DNA from: Russula earlei | Taxonomy: Eukaryota > Basidiomycota > Agaricomycetes > Russulales > Russulaceae | Reading direction: 5' to 3' | NCBI GenBank assembly: GCA_025769875.1 | Contig: JAGFNK010000431.1 | Coordinates: 1 to 44,216 of the forward strand | DNA: 44,216 bases | Made by a program: the position numbers and the translations under genes | Shown: positions 19,428 to 30,999 of the stretch, piece after piece | How the letters are laid out: each line of letters starts with the position of its first letter | How positions within the stretch are numbered: the stretch's first letter is position 1 | Notes under the pieces: generated by a model | Told to the model about the DNA's origin: nothing | Seen by the model: only the letters and a program-made list of their open reading frames with translations | Database searches by the model: none

Positions 19428-20424
19428 GTAAATAACTACGCCGGTGTACTTGTTCCTCATGTTACGGGTGTGTTTCATCTGTGGAAGTTGGGTGAAGGTT
19501 TCTTCATCCATGTGGGTGTGGGCGGATCGTGCAACTGCATCCAAACTGTTGTTCTTGACATTCCATTCCTCGTGAGCTTTGTTCTCATGATTAATTCTCA
19601 AGTCTTCATGTCCCAGGGGCGCCATTCTACCAACACGGACATTTATGCAGAATTTTGTCTCAAGTTACATATTCAGCCAGACATCACAACGTCAAGCTCA
19701 CACACCTTGTTAATACCAAGTCAAATTCAAGAATCTCAGTGGTCATCCCTAGAAAGGGCAAAGGTCGTAAATGTGAGCATATCGCCCCCTGTCATTGGCA
19801 TCTTACCTGACAGCCTGCTCTCTTGTCTGTCCTCGTCCCAGCTCTTACAGCAGCTGCAGATATGGCTACAGTATGCTCGCCTCAAGGGAGAGCATGGATG
19901 GGTGCGTTTTCGCCAGTATCGAGGCAGTGTCGTTCAGAACCTGTGCTCATTCATCATCCCATATACCTAGCAACGCCAGTTCCTAAACGAGGTGGAGAAC
20001 TTGTATTTCTGTCACTCTACACTCAAAGGAAAATCAAAAGCACCAGCACTGTCCTCATCCTCATCTGCACATCCTTCGTCTTCTCTATGCCCCACGATAT
20101 CATTGCCATTGACTGCGAGTGGACCATCCCCGAAAGCCACATCGGCCTCCTCACAGACGACAAAAGGTGCCAAGGTGGCCCCTGAAGCAAACCAGGCTGC
20201 TGCGCCCCCTGTGCCTGCCCCTTTGCCTCTGCCTACCATCTTTGTCTCTTCACCACTGCCTGCTGCTGTTGCCATCATGTCTCCCCATGAATCCCCACCT
20301 TCGCAACTGTCCACTCCCGCAAAAAGCACCTTGCTATATTGCCACCATGTGGGGCACGCTGATGCCTAGCGGTGGAACGCTGATGCAGATCCAGGTGTTT
20401 GAAGGTTCTACTCCAAGATTGGCA
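19428..20424 (+). other. Mostly non-genic; one Ala/Pro/Ser-rich frame
   Basis: From 19992 to 20369 a 125-residue frame (KGKSKAPALSSSSSAHPSSS and onward) is open, but its composition is low complexity and no family is recognised. The Copia element is inserted at 20425. A short frame from the ATG at about 20346 would run through the insertion site into 24960-25190 if the element were absent. Confidence 0.25.
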
Positions 20425-20863
20425 TGTTGAGATAAAGAGTAGCCGAAGTGTTTGACGCGTCGGCCCAAACTGTCCGGGCGGCCCACAGGCCTGGACCACA
20501 TAAGCGTTTCAGATCAGTTGCTGAAACTGTGTACGATAACAAAATTGATAGGGATGATCTAAGACAATCAGTAGCTAGCACATAGCGATCGTGAAAACAA
20601 TTTGATAGTTACTACAGACAAAATAATTAGGGACACTCTCAGATACTTAAGAGCAGTCGTACATACAGTAGATACTTCAGTTTCTTCTCACAGAAACTGA
20701 AGTAAGTACTTACTATCTCACAATCTTATCAGTAGCTGATTACGCATTGTAGTATCATTTTATTAGGTAAATATGACACAAGTAGTTTCTTCTCACAGAA
20801 ACTGAATATCATTTTATTAGATCTACTATGATCTAATCTTCCTTATCACTGCGCGATTCAACA
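20425..20863 (+). repeat. Copia 5' LTR
   Basis: Contains a 12-bp-stem hairpin (ACTTCAGTTTCT, loop TCTCAC, AGAAACTGAAGT) and a second shorter copy of the same hairpin about 110 bp downstream. It differs from the 3' LTR at about 15 positions by eye, mostly transitions. Confidence 0.9.
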
Positions 20864-20878
20864 GGTTATGGGCCCTGG
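20864..20878 (+). promoter_or_regulatory. Primer binding site, half-tRNA iMet type
   Basis: GGTTATGGGCCC directly abuts the 5' LTR. It is complementary to the anticodon stem-loop of initiator tRNA-Met (GGGCCCAUAACC), not to a tRNA 3' end. This is the half-tRNA priming known for Drosophila copia and relatives, and it supports the Copia assignment. Confidence 0.7.
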
Positions 20879-21739
20879 CCACTACTAAATTCCCAAGACA
20901 GAAATCCACATACAAGCTCACACAGTCTATCGACACATTCTCTCCCCTTCATGAGCCACTGTTCATCAGTACAACACCCCACACTTTCGGTACTTGGATC
21001 GAAGTTTTGACCCACGCGTCAGGGGTACTGATCGGATTTCTAACATCTGGCACGCATATTTGCTCCACTTGCCCAGATTGGCTTTATCACCCCATTTACC
21101 TAATTGAATCACATGGCACCTCGCCTAATGTTTATGTTCCCTCCTCGATCTTGATCACTCGCTTGGTCATCTTGCTTAGTGGCCATTACCCCATCCGCGT
21201 GTCGCATTACAGTTACAGATGAAAGCCCCTCCAGCAATACTTCTTAGGATGCTGAGGGAGAACTCTTTTAGACGCACATGCTTCTGAAATATACATCCAG
21301 ATGGTCACATTGGCAGTAACAAAAATGACACTAAATTGTATACTTGCAAGCTCAAGTGGGAGGAACTCAAACGTGCATACGGTGGCGTCAGATCAATGTC
21401 AAATGTTCTACACATGGGCATCCCTTACACGCACATTCCTAGATGTTAAACGACACACATCAGACGTTCCCACGATTGCAACAAATGATGCATGGATCAC
21501 CCTCCAATATAACCATTTATTCATATTGAATCTTCATTTCACCTCTATCTAAATGTTACCCTTACCTGACGCTTACTCAGCTGTCACGTCGACAAATTCT
21601 AGCCTCCAGCGCTCCGATGAACCTTTCCCCACATGATCCAGGTACAGATCAAATGAAGATGGTTGTCAGGGCCGGCCTCTCCACCTCATAAAATATAGTC
21701 ATTCCAGTAAAGACACACAAGACACACAACACTACGTCC

Positions 21740-24140
21740 AAGATACAATGCTGCTATTGCAATAAACTTGGGCACGCAGTCTGGACTACTGGAAGGAGAA
21801 GGCGACAAATACAAAAGTGACAGGCACTGACAGAAATGTCAGCGCATACATAGTGGGCAATACTGCTCCTATCACCAAGGTATCGGATGTCCGATGAATA
21901 TGAGATTCTGAGTTTCCCTTTTACGTGGCAACTAGATCTTGATTGACTATGGAGCTCCTCATCATATTAGTCTGTTCCGGACCCCCGACTTCATTATTTG
22001 CACTCCGGCCTCCAGATCTATTACTCTGGGAGGTTATACAGTCATCAGACAGATTGGGACTGGATCTGCAGTCCATTCCTGCTGGCCGGAAGGCATTGGA
22101 GATATCCTTATTAACCCTCATAGACATTCTACATGTACCGAAGGCCTGATGCATGTGACTACACAGTGTGCGCGCTACTTCGGAATGAGGGATGCATCAC
22201 ATACACTCAAGAGGGGTGTTCAAATTTACACATCAAAGATTGGAATATTGCGCACAGCTATCTGGAAAATAATCTATTGTTTATTGACTTCATAACTCCA
22301 GCTCTACAAGTGCAAAGAAGTGTCCTATCATTCCACATCCAGCATCAGCACATGAGGCATATGTCCACATGCACGTTAATCTATTACTGTGATTCCGGTA
22401 CCCGGATCTCGCTTGGCTTTACGGATCGTGATCGGTTATCCTGTCCAGAGTATACACTCGGCAACCGAATGCTTCTCTTCTGGGTTTCCCCTTAGCAATT
22501 GGATCCTCGGCTACAAGATTATCTACAGCACCTTAGCCGATCTGCTGCACGCGAGACCAATACGAGGCACTAGCTATTAAGGCAATGCGCGCTCACATAC
22601 TTATCAGTTCAATGAGGGATCATACATAGATTAACAATGCCAGATTTACCACAGGAGAATAGAGTGCTGGATAGATGGAATCAGGACCCTTGAAGACAGA
22701 ACATGTTCAAAAGTTGCACGGTGCTGGTCTCACTCTCAGGGTTCTGGAGCTTAGTACTAACACTGCCGTCCATACTAATGATCGGACTCCATCACACATT
22801 CTCTGTGCACGCACACTTCATACACTGTGAACAGACGGACTGACTCTGGTCGTCTCACAATTCCGTCTTCTTTAGATGTAGGGCATATGTCTACACGCCT
22901 GACCATCATGTGGTAGTGCGACAAGTGCATACTGCATAGCCAGGGGACATGTTACAGACACTGCTCCACCTGCACAACTCTTGGTCCCTACAGGACTGGT
23001 GACATTCTCTGCCTTAATTTCACATGAACCGGATCGTCGGCACTTCGTCCCGTGCCTCCTGGAAACCCCATTAGATTCCCTCACACCACACTCACTATAC
23101 CTTACCCCGCCTATACAGCCAGTTACATGTGTTCTGCCATACTGTTTACGCCATCCTCACTCAGCATTAATGGGACAATTCGTTGGTCCACCACATCCGC
23201 TCTCAGTTGCACATCTTGGGTCTTATTCGCGTCCGTGTTCCGAATGTCTTGGAGGGACTGCACACACAAATCCGAGAGGGTGCTTATCACATACGGCTCG
23301 GCTACATGGAAGAGATCACTGGGCTACATATCAGGAAGGCACTTTATCGGATTTTGCCGATGAGTGGCAAGTCGCGTATCCATACGTGATCGGCACACTT
23401 GCAAAAAATGGTCCCTAGGATCTTGTCGATCTTATCAGAATGGGTGTGCAGCACGCAAATCTTGGAGATTTCGCGCGCATTTCAGTTGCACAGGGGTTCA
23501 CCCAATTTACAAGGCATTGACATTGATGAAACCTTCTCACCAGTAGCCAGGTCCGAGTCTTAGCAACTCTTGTTCAGTGTTGGCCATGCTAGCATATGGA
23601 TCGGGAGATCCGAGGATGTCTTGTCGACATTCATCATTGGCTCACTGGGTGAAGAAGATTAGAATTATTTGGAGCAATCGCAAGGTTTCATCACACCAAA
23701 AATGCTTTTTGGTCTTACACAGGCCTCTCGTACATGGGACCTACGTTCTCATGGAGTCCTTAGTGACTTGTGTTCAACTTATCTTGGCTGCGCGCACACA
23801 CATTCTCATGCGGACATATGTCATCACCAAGACGCGGGGGGATCCACTATCATTTTGCTTCACATCCTCTGCCAATGACATCATTATCTTAGGCGAACCC
23901 TCGCGGTCTCGACACTCACATCTATGGGCAGCAATATCTATCTTTGTCTATGCACTACGAGTCGACAGATCTAGCCAAGATCGCGTCATACCTCGGGATC
24001 TGCGTTACACACGATCACTTGGCTAACACAGACATCGATCAATCAAGGCACATCTCGGATTTCTTTGGGATGGCGGATTCCACTCCACTTCTGTAATCTT
24101 GGAGGTCTTACCTTGGGATGGCGGACTTCCGTTCCACTTC
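21740..24140 (+). pseudogene. Copia gag-pol remnants
   Basis: Readable islands in order: a gag knuckle QCCYCNKLGHAVW (about 21745-21785) lacking the last Cys; a protease with IDYGAPHHIS (21945 on), where the usual DSGA has Tyr for Ser; RT text DIDETFSPVARSES (about 23520) and QSQGFITPKMLFGLTQ (about 23675-23725); and an RNase H-proximal DFFGMADSTPL (about 24059-24090). Islands lie in different frames with many stops, so no polyprotein can be made. No clear integrase zinc finger or DDE is visible. A non-autonomous history is possible. Confidence 0.75.
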
Positions 24141-24518
24141 CATATTCCGCTCCGTTCCGACGCGGAAATCCATTTGATCAAGCACTCTGGAGAAGCAACG
24201 CCTATGGCGACTAGGCAATATATTAATGTTTTAACAGCAGCCTCCCCTATGTGCAGATCTGAACACTCTATAGATAGTCTCTCGACTCTGCGTCCACACG
24301 CGTTCACCTTTCCTTTTGGAGTCTCTCGACTCACAGTCTTATTCGACTCACCCACTCGTTCACCTTTCCTTTTGGAGTCTCTTGACTCACAGTCTTACCG
24401 ACTCACCCACTTGATGGTCTACCAAGATGCACACACGCCATGCAGCGAATGCACTCTTTCGTCACTGGGTTAGGTCTCATCTGATCCAATCTACTGACTG
24501 TCTAGATCACTGGGGGGA

Positions 24519-24954
24519 TGTTGAGATAAAGAGTAGCCGAAGCGTTTGACGCATCGGCCCAAACTGTCCGGGTGGCCCACAGGCCTGGACCACATAAGCA
24601 TTTCAGATCAGTTGCTGAAACGCGTACGATAACAAAATTGATAGGGTGATCTAAGACAATTGGTAGCTAGCACATAGCGATCGTGAAAACAATTTGATAG
24701 TTACTACAGACAAAATAATTAGGGACACTCTCAGATACTTAAGAGCATCATACATACAGTAGATACTTCAGTTTCTTCTCACAGAAACTGAAGTAAGTAC
24801 TTACTATCTCACGATCTTATCAGTAGCTGATTATGCGTTGTAGTATCATTTTATTAGGTAAATATGACACAAGTAGTTTCTTCTCACAGAAACTGAATAT
24901 CATTTTATTAGATCTACTATGATCTAATCTTCCTTATCACTGCACGATTCAACA
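24519..24954 (+). repeat. Copia 3' LTR
   Basis: Preceded by the polypurine tract CTGGGGGGA. Same hairpins as the 5' LTR. Ends CGATTCAACA before CGGCA. Confidence 0.9.
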
Positions 24955-24959
24955 CGGCA

Positions 24960-25870
24960 ATGCTCTCTCCTTCCGCTCTCTCCTGCATTCACACAAAATC
25001 ACCCCGTTGCACAGCAGCAGCTCTCGTCCGCAGTGATGATGGACTTTTCATCCCTCTTTCCCTTCATGATGACCCCCTCCTCCAGCACCAACTCCTCAAT
25101 GACTCGGCACGCTTGCTCTTTGCAGTGGAAGGTGCTGTCAGGACATCTGAGGTGCTGGTGGACTGCCTGCACTTGAGTGAGCCTGGTTGAGGAGAGATGG
25201 ATATGGTCTTGGACTTTGTCAAGGTGATGTTTGACTGAGGGGGATGGCTCCTGTCGCTGTCGCCTTTTTGTTCTCGACATCTTCATCAGAGTTGGAGGAT
25301 GAAGGGACGGCGATGCACCAATTATTTGCGTGCATTGTCCAGGCATGCCACTGCCACCTCAGTTGGAAATGACCATGATGCCATGGCCAGGAAACTGCCC
25401 ACCACTCACTCCATCGTGAATGCATGGCCTTGGCAATCACAGTGCTTGCTGCCAACTTGGTAACCACTGTGGAATCATGCAGATACATGCTTATTCATCC
25501 TCAGAGTCGAATGGAGCAGCAGGACCTCATCCCCACCATCTCACCCATTGCCTTCTTTCCTGCTGTCACCACCATCTCCACCTCTGCTCCCTCAGCCTTC
25601 CACCAGGAACAACAGCCACTACATCTTAGTTTCCACTTCGCCTGCAAGTTCCACATCAAGCTTCTTCCATTGTATGTATCTCTGGCATTTGTTTTGCCAG
25701 ATTTGCCAGCTCACCTGTGTTTCTTTCACATTACAGCTACACCAATCATGCAAGGCTTGCTCATATTCTCTTTTGGATTCCAAAATGGGTTCCAATGGGT
25801 CCTTGAGGCTGATGATAAGGTCTTCTTCACAAGGTCTCTCACTTTCACACCATTCATGCATTGTTGGCCA
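24960..25870. other. Unassigned region before the chaperone pseudogene
   Basis: No family is recognised. On the minus strand a frame of 88 residues (25885-25619) has mixed, protein-like composition: SLKDPLEPILESKREYEQAL and QNKCQRYIQWKKLDVELAGE. This suggests a fragment of a real gene of unknown type. A plus frame at 24960-25190 is also open. Neither can be extended into a full gene. Confidence 0.25.
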
Positions 25871-25879
25871 AAATCGATA

Positions 25880-26678
25880 TGACACTGGTATTCTTCAAGA
25901 GCCTGGAGAGTGCCAAGACCATCATCATGGTTTTCAGTCAAGAGTCATTCTGCCGAGCAAGGGTTTGATGCGCTTGGAAAGTTTGTGATCGACCTCACCA
26001 GAGGAAGGCAAGATTGACCCCATAATCAGATGCAACAATAAGATCTGTTGCATTGTTTGTATCCTTCGCACAAGGTGTGTGCCACAAACCTTGTGTTTCA
26101 CCGCATCCTTCCTTTCATCTTCTGACTTCCCCCCGTCCCCCTCCAGGACAGAGAACAACCCCATTCTCATCAGCGAACCAGGTGTCAGCAAGACCTCCAT
26201 CGCCTCGGGACTCGCGCAGCGCCTCGTGAACCATGACGTCCCTGCTTCTCTCATTGCTCACATTTTCTCCCTCAACATGGGCGTGCTCATGGCTGGTGCC
26301 AAGTACAAAGGTGAATATGAGGAGCGCATCAAATGCATCTTGAACAAAGCAGAGAAGGCTGCCGCTGACGGTGGTCCCAGCGTCATCCTCTTCATCGACG
26401 AGCTCCACCTCATTATGGCCAGCCGCGGATCCGAAGTCAGTGGCATGGACACCACCAACCTGTTCAAGCTGCTCCTGGCTCGTGGAAAGCTGTGCCACAT
26501 TGTTGCGACAACTCTGGCAGAATACCGCAAGTACATCGAGACCAACACTCCAGGGCAGCGTTGGTTTGCCCAGGTGTTGGTCAACAAGCCCACCATTCCC
26601 AAGATTATCAGCATTATCCATGGCATTCGTGAAAACTACAAAGTTCATCATGGCGTGTGGATCCTCAACGGCACCCTC
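25880..26678 (+). pseudogene. HSP104/ClpB chaperone, fragment 1 (NBD1)
   Basis: Reads SAEQGFDALGKFVIDLT, EEGKIDPII, then, after a likely intron (about 26076-26144), ENNPILISEPGVSKTSIASG, AGAKYKGEYEERIKCILNKA, VILFIDELHLIMASRGSE and TTLAEYRKYIET up to GVWILNGTL. This is the first AAA+ module of a Hsp104/ClpB disaggregase. Walker A is GEPGVGKT changed to SEPGVSKT, while Walker B (LFIDELH) is kept. The N-terminal Clp_N domain is not recognisable. The reading stops at 26678, where a Gypsy LTR begins after CCCTC. The retained intron shows a DNA-level copy, not a retrocopy. Confidence 0.88.
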
Positions 26679-27177
26679 TGTCACAAGGACCAGGTACATC
26701 AGGACTGGACTGGCAACCGGATAAGCCTACCTGGACATGTCCCGAGTTTCACGCGTGTTTCATAACTCACCAAGCCTCACATGTACCAGACATTTCTTGC
26801 GTGTTCCAATACGATCGCCTCATTGATACAGTACCTCGTGAATACTATTTGATATAGTATCCTATATGTATATAAGACTGTCATTTGATGAGAACAAGCT
26901 CTAAGCTTGTTCTCCTGTGAATATCACTGGATTCTTGCTTCGGAACTTGTAGGCTTGCAAGCAATCAAGCAATTGTCTCGGAAAACCTCTCATTCCTCTA
27001 AGTCTTTGAATGCGAAGACTTATCATTTGTCTTTCCTCTCCGTGGTACACAATTGCCTTGGCATTGTCGTCACCAAGATCCCTGAATCTCGTGAGAACTC
27101 TTCATTCTCGCTCGACTCAGTGCGCATGTCTCGCATGTGAACCGATTTGTCAGTGACACTGCCCCCAGTCGGTGACA
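26679..27177 (+). repeat. Gypsy-1 5' LTR
   Basis: TATATAAG near 26870 is followed about 20 nt later by a perfect inverted repeat GAGAACAAGCT/AAGCTTGTTCTC. It ends CAGTCGGTGACA. No strong primer site to a tRNA 3' end is evident in the TTAGAACAAGC that follows. Confidence 0.9.
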
Positions 27178-27258
27178 TTAGAACAAGCTTCTTCCTCAAA
27201 CCCTTGACCCCAAACGCATATACACGCATCCACCCCTGAATACACCGATTTCCTCAGA

Positions 27259-28965
27259 ATGACTTCCATGGCTAGAGACTGGAGGTTCAAAGGACAAGGA
27301 AAACCCACAGAAGAAGGGCTCAAGAAACTTAAGTGTCCCTTCAAGTTGAACCCTGACCTCGAATGATGCACTTGTCCCTGAAGCCTTCAGAGAGAAAGCC
27401 TGAATTCTTCAGAGTAGGAATAAACAGTGTGCTCTGGACTGGGTACTATACCATCTATAGGAAGGCCAAATTTGGCCTCGGAACCCTCTATGGCATTTGG
27501 TTCGAAATCTGACACCGCAAAGATTACTTCGAAGCCTACCGCATTGCATGCCCAGCCTTCGGACTAGTCAATGACCCCCTCAAAGGCCTTGACATGGAAC
27601 AGCTCATCAAGTCAGGTGAGCCTATTCCCAACTCGAAGAATCCATCAGCACCCTCCAACCCCCAGACCCTGCACCCACCAATTTCATGGAACAAGAACCC
27701 TGACACAACAACACAACTCCTCATCGCACCCGACAAACCAGAAGAACCACCCGCACAAATATCTCAACAACTCGTGTCGTCTGGAATGGTGCAAGCGTAT
27801 CCACACCCCTCCCTGTTCCAAGGCTTCGGAGGACGTGGAAAAAGACCCCCCAGCCTGGACCCTGACGACTACGATAATTTTGCCTGCTACGACCATGACA
27901 CATGCCCTTCAGGACAACGGCAAACTCGAAGGAGTCCCTCTGAGGGCATTTAATGGTGATCGCGCGTGCACCCACAGTGTTTCTCACTGTGTTTCGATGC
28001 TTCATGAGAATGAATTTTGACAGCAAGATAGTTCAAAATCCCATCAAAAAATGTGCATTATTTCTTGTCACTGATGGAAGGACCTTGCGTCGACGGATGG
28101 GTCGAAGCGAATGGACGAATGGCTTGAAAAGGAGGTCATGCTCGATCCAGATGAAATCCCCTTTGGCCTCACTGCTTGGCAGGCCATGGAACAGCAATTT
28201 AAATGTGCGTTTACCAACTATGCCTAAACACGAACGCAGCGCAGGACCAATTATGTGAACTCAAGATGAAAGAAAACAACCTCGACAAGTATATTGCAAA
28301 TTTTGAACTACTCGTGCACTGTGGATCCTTACACACAGACGACCCGATGGTCATGCACCTGTTTCGCGTGCGGCCTTCCCAAACCCCTGGTCGAAGCCAT
28401 TATCAGCCAGGAAGACCCCACCACCTTTCAAGAATGGATCTCCAGTGCACAGAAACAACACCAGATCTGGATGCACAAACATGCAGCCCTCACCGATCAC
28501 GCTAACACGCGCAATCGCAACACAAACCCAAATTGCCTCTGGGCTCGTCTCTCCACATGGGGCACATGCGGTAACACCACCAACAACGCCACTGCACTGC
28601 GCGCATGCCTCCCACCTTGCAACCCGAACATGATGGACACCAGCGCCGGCACGGCATGCAAAGCCATCACCGAAGCTGATAAGGAAAAACATCGTGCCAA
28701 AGGCAGATGTTTCCACTGTTCAAAACAAGGACATCTTGCCAGAGACTGCCCCATGAAACTGAAATGTGAGACGACACGTGTGCATGCAGCAGAGGTGACC
28801 ACCACCACATCCGAATCCTCTGTTATCAAGATTGTCGAAGAAAGTGCGACTGCTAAAGTCACAAAAGCTGCTAAAGCCCTCTCCAAAGAAGAAAGGGAAG
28901 AATTTATCAAAATGCTAACTGGAGAAGCCGATAACGAAGAGGAAAAGGATTTTTCGGACGCCTGA
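27259..28965 (+). pseudogene. Gypsy-1 gag
   Basis: Translation would start at ATG 27259 (MTSMARDWRFKGQGKPTEEG) and meets a stop at about 27364, followed by frame changes. A Pro-rich part follows (about 27594-27950). The capsid-like part includes NNLDKYIANFELLVHCGSLH and PTTFQEWISSAQKQHQIWMH, then the knuckle CFHCSKQGHLARDC (CX2CX4HX4C) and an acidic tail ending EEKDFSDA at 28965. Gag forms the particle core and binds element RNA. Confidence 0.8.
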
Positions 28966-28973
28966 GCATATCG

Positions 28974-29474
28974 GTGATCGCTTGGGCCTTAGGTACAACC
29001 AATGTATATAACACTATAAAAAAGTCAATGCAGGTCAATTTAACAATACACATTGGAACCTCAAAAGCCGAAAAGAAAGTCGCGTTAATCAACAGTGGGG
29101 CGACTGAATGTTTCATCTCCCCAAAATTAACTAAAGAACTCCGACTAAAAACACGAAAGCTGTCAACACCAAGGATAGTAAAAAATGTTGACAACACTCC
29201 TAACCGTCTTGGAAAAATCACCCAAGCAGGAGACCTAGAACTGAAGCTATTAGGACAGAGAAGCAAACACCAATTCCTTGTAGCAGATATCGGACAAGAC
29301 GATCTAATCCTGGGATACCCCTTCCTTGAATCAACAAACCCCAAAATCAATTGGACCAAAGGAGCATTGATGGGAAGGATAGTCTTATCCGGAGATGAAG
29401 AAATACCAGAATGGATAAGAAACATCACTGAATGGGAAGAGGGCGATGAACTTTGGATACAAACTCAACTGTGA
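28974..29474 (+). pseudogene. Gypsy-1 aspartic protease
   Basis: An open frame of 166 residues with the retropepsin pattern: VALINSGATECFIS where D-S/T-G-A is expected, and the hydrophobic DDLILGYPFLESTNPKINW near the end. The catalytic Asp is Asn (AAC for GAC). As the site was probably ATCGAC, this is a CpG-type transition. The protease should be inactive, even though its frame is otherwise the best preserved in the element. Confidence 0.85.
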
Positions 29475-29489
29475 AAGACCACGATTGCC

Positions 29490-30960
29490 CAACAATTAGC
29501 AGAGTCCCAAATGGAATCAAAACAACTAACCTGGCAACAAATAGTCCCCCCTCAATACCACACCTATGGCCAAGTCTTTATGGAACAAGAATCAGAGAGA
29601 TTCCCTGGACCAAGGAAATGGGATCATGCCATTGATCTTAAACCTGATGCCCCACAACAATCAATTGTAGAGTGTATCCTCTTTTGCCCAAAGAGAAAGA
29701 GGAACAAGGAAAATTCCTTGAACAAAATCTACGATTGAAACGAATCAGGAGATCCAACTCACCATACACAAGTGGCTTCTTTTTGATTAAAAAGAAAGAT
29801 GGCAAGTTCTGACCAGTACAAGACTACAGAAATCTGAACAAATGGACTATACCCAACGTCTATCCACTCCCTCTAATCCCATAATTAATACATGCCTTAG
29901 CAGGCAAAGAACTCTTTACTAAGTTTGTTATCAGATGGGGCTACAACAATATCAGGATTAAAGAAGGAGACGAATGGAAAGCTGCTTTCAAAACCAGTGA
30001 TGGATTATTTGAACCAACAGTAATGTTCTTTCGGATTGACCAATTCCCCGGCGACCATTCCAAACTATGATGGACGACATCTTTCAAGAAGAACTTGCCC
30101 AAGGATGGCTTAAAATTTACATGGACGATATCATCATTGCCACAAAGAACAATGAAGAAGAACACAAATCCAAAGTCGAACACATCCTGTCAAAATTGAA
30201 ACAACATGATTTATATCTCAAACCAGAAAAATGCCAATTCCACAAAAAGAAGGTTGAATACCTAGGAGTAATTATTGGTGAAGGAAAAATCACTATGGAC
30301 CCAGTCAAAGTCAAAGGGATCAAAGACTGGCCTACACCAAAAACATTAAAAGAAGTCCGAAGCTTCCTAGGGTTCTGCAACTTTTATCGCAATTTCATTT
30401 CAAATTTCTCAATAAAAGCCAGACCCCTCAATGACCTAACAAAGAAGAACAGACAATGGGAATGGACACCCAAGGAAGAACAGGCATTCCAAACACTAAA
30501 AAGACACATGTGTATCCTACCCAGTCCTACGAACTCCAGATTGGACTAAACAATTCATCCTCGACACTGATGCATCAGGATTCGCCATAGGAGCAGTCAT
30601 TTCTCAAGAACACGAAGATGGACTCCATCCCATAGCATTCTATTCAAGAACATTACTAGATGCAGAAAGAAACTACAATGCACATGACAAAGAATTAGCT
30701 GCCATCATCTTTGGTCTCAAAAGTGGCTGACCATTCTTCCTAGGTGCAGAAAAACCTATTCGGATAAGAACAGACCACAAGAATCTTAAATATTTCAAAG
30801 AACCACAGAAACTAACCAGACGACAAGCAAGGTGGATGCAATATATGCAAGACTTCAACATAACCATGGAACACGTCCCTGGACACACCCATACCATTGC
30901 CGACACTCTTTCCCATCGCAAAGGCCTTAACAAGGGGGTAGAAGAACAAAAAACTACCCT
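29490..30960 (+). pseudogene. Gypsy-1 reverse transcriptase and RNase H
   Basis: The start of RT is broken: GKF is followed by TGA and PVQDYRNLN, where Arg is expected, and more frame changes lie before 30060. From 30067 it is open: IYMDDIIIATKN (catalytic YxDD), LYLKPEKCQFHKKKVEYLG, VRSFLGFCNFYRNFI, to about 30540. After a frame change RNase H follows with [28 protein letters not shown] and then TGA for Arg before PFF, RTDHKNLKYF, and HVPGHTHTIADTLS ending near 30930. Confidence 0.87.
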
Positions 30961-30999
30961 TCTCCCACCTGAAAGTTTTACACGAAAGATTTACCTACC

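Larger units (their letters stand above)
20425..24954 (+). mobile_element. Ty1/Copia-type LTR retrotransposon, coding dead
   Basis: 4530 bp with LTRs of 439 and 436 bp starting TGTTGAGATAAAG and ending CGATTCAACA. Flanking 5-mers are TGGCA (20420-20424) and CGGCA (24955-24959), a target duplication with one transition. A primer site follows the 5' LTR and a G-rich tract (TGGGGGGA) precedes the 3' LTR. Coding order gag, protease, RT, RNase H marks it as Copia, but the frames are broken throughout. Confidence 0.88.

Noticed and set aside
19116..19625. 169-residue minus-strand frame
   Set aside because: Shadow of the E2 fragment; no family features.
26115..26699. 194-residue minus-strand frame
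   Set aside because: Antisense of the HSP104 NBD1 fragment; the plus strand has clear family motifs.
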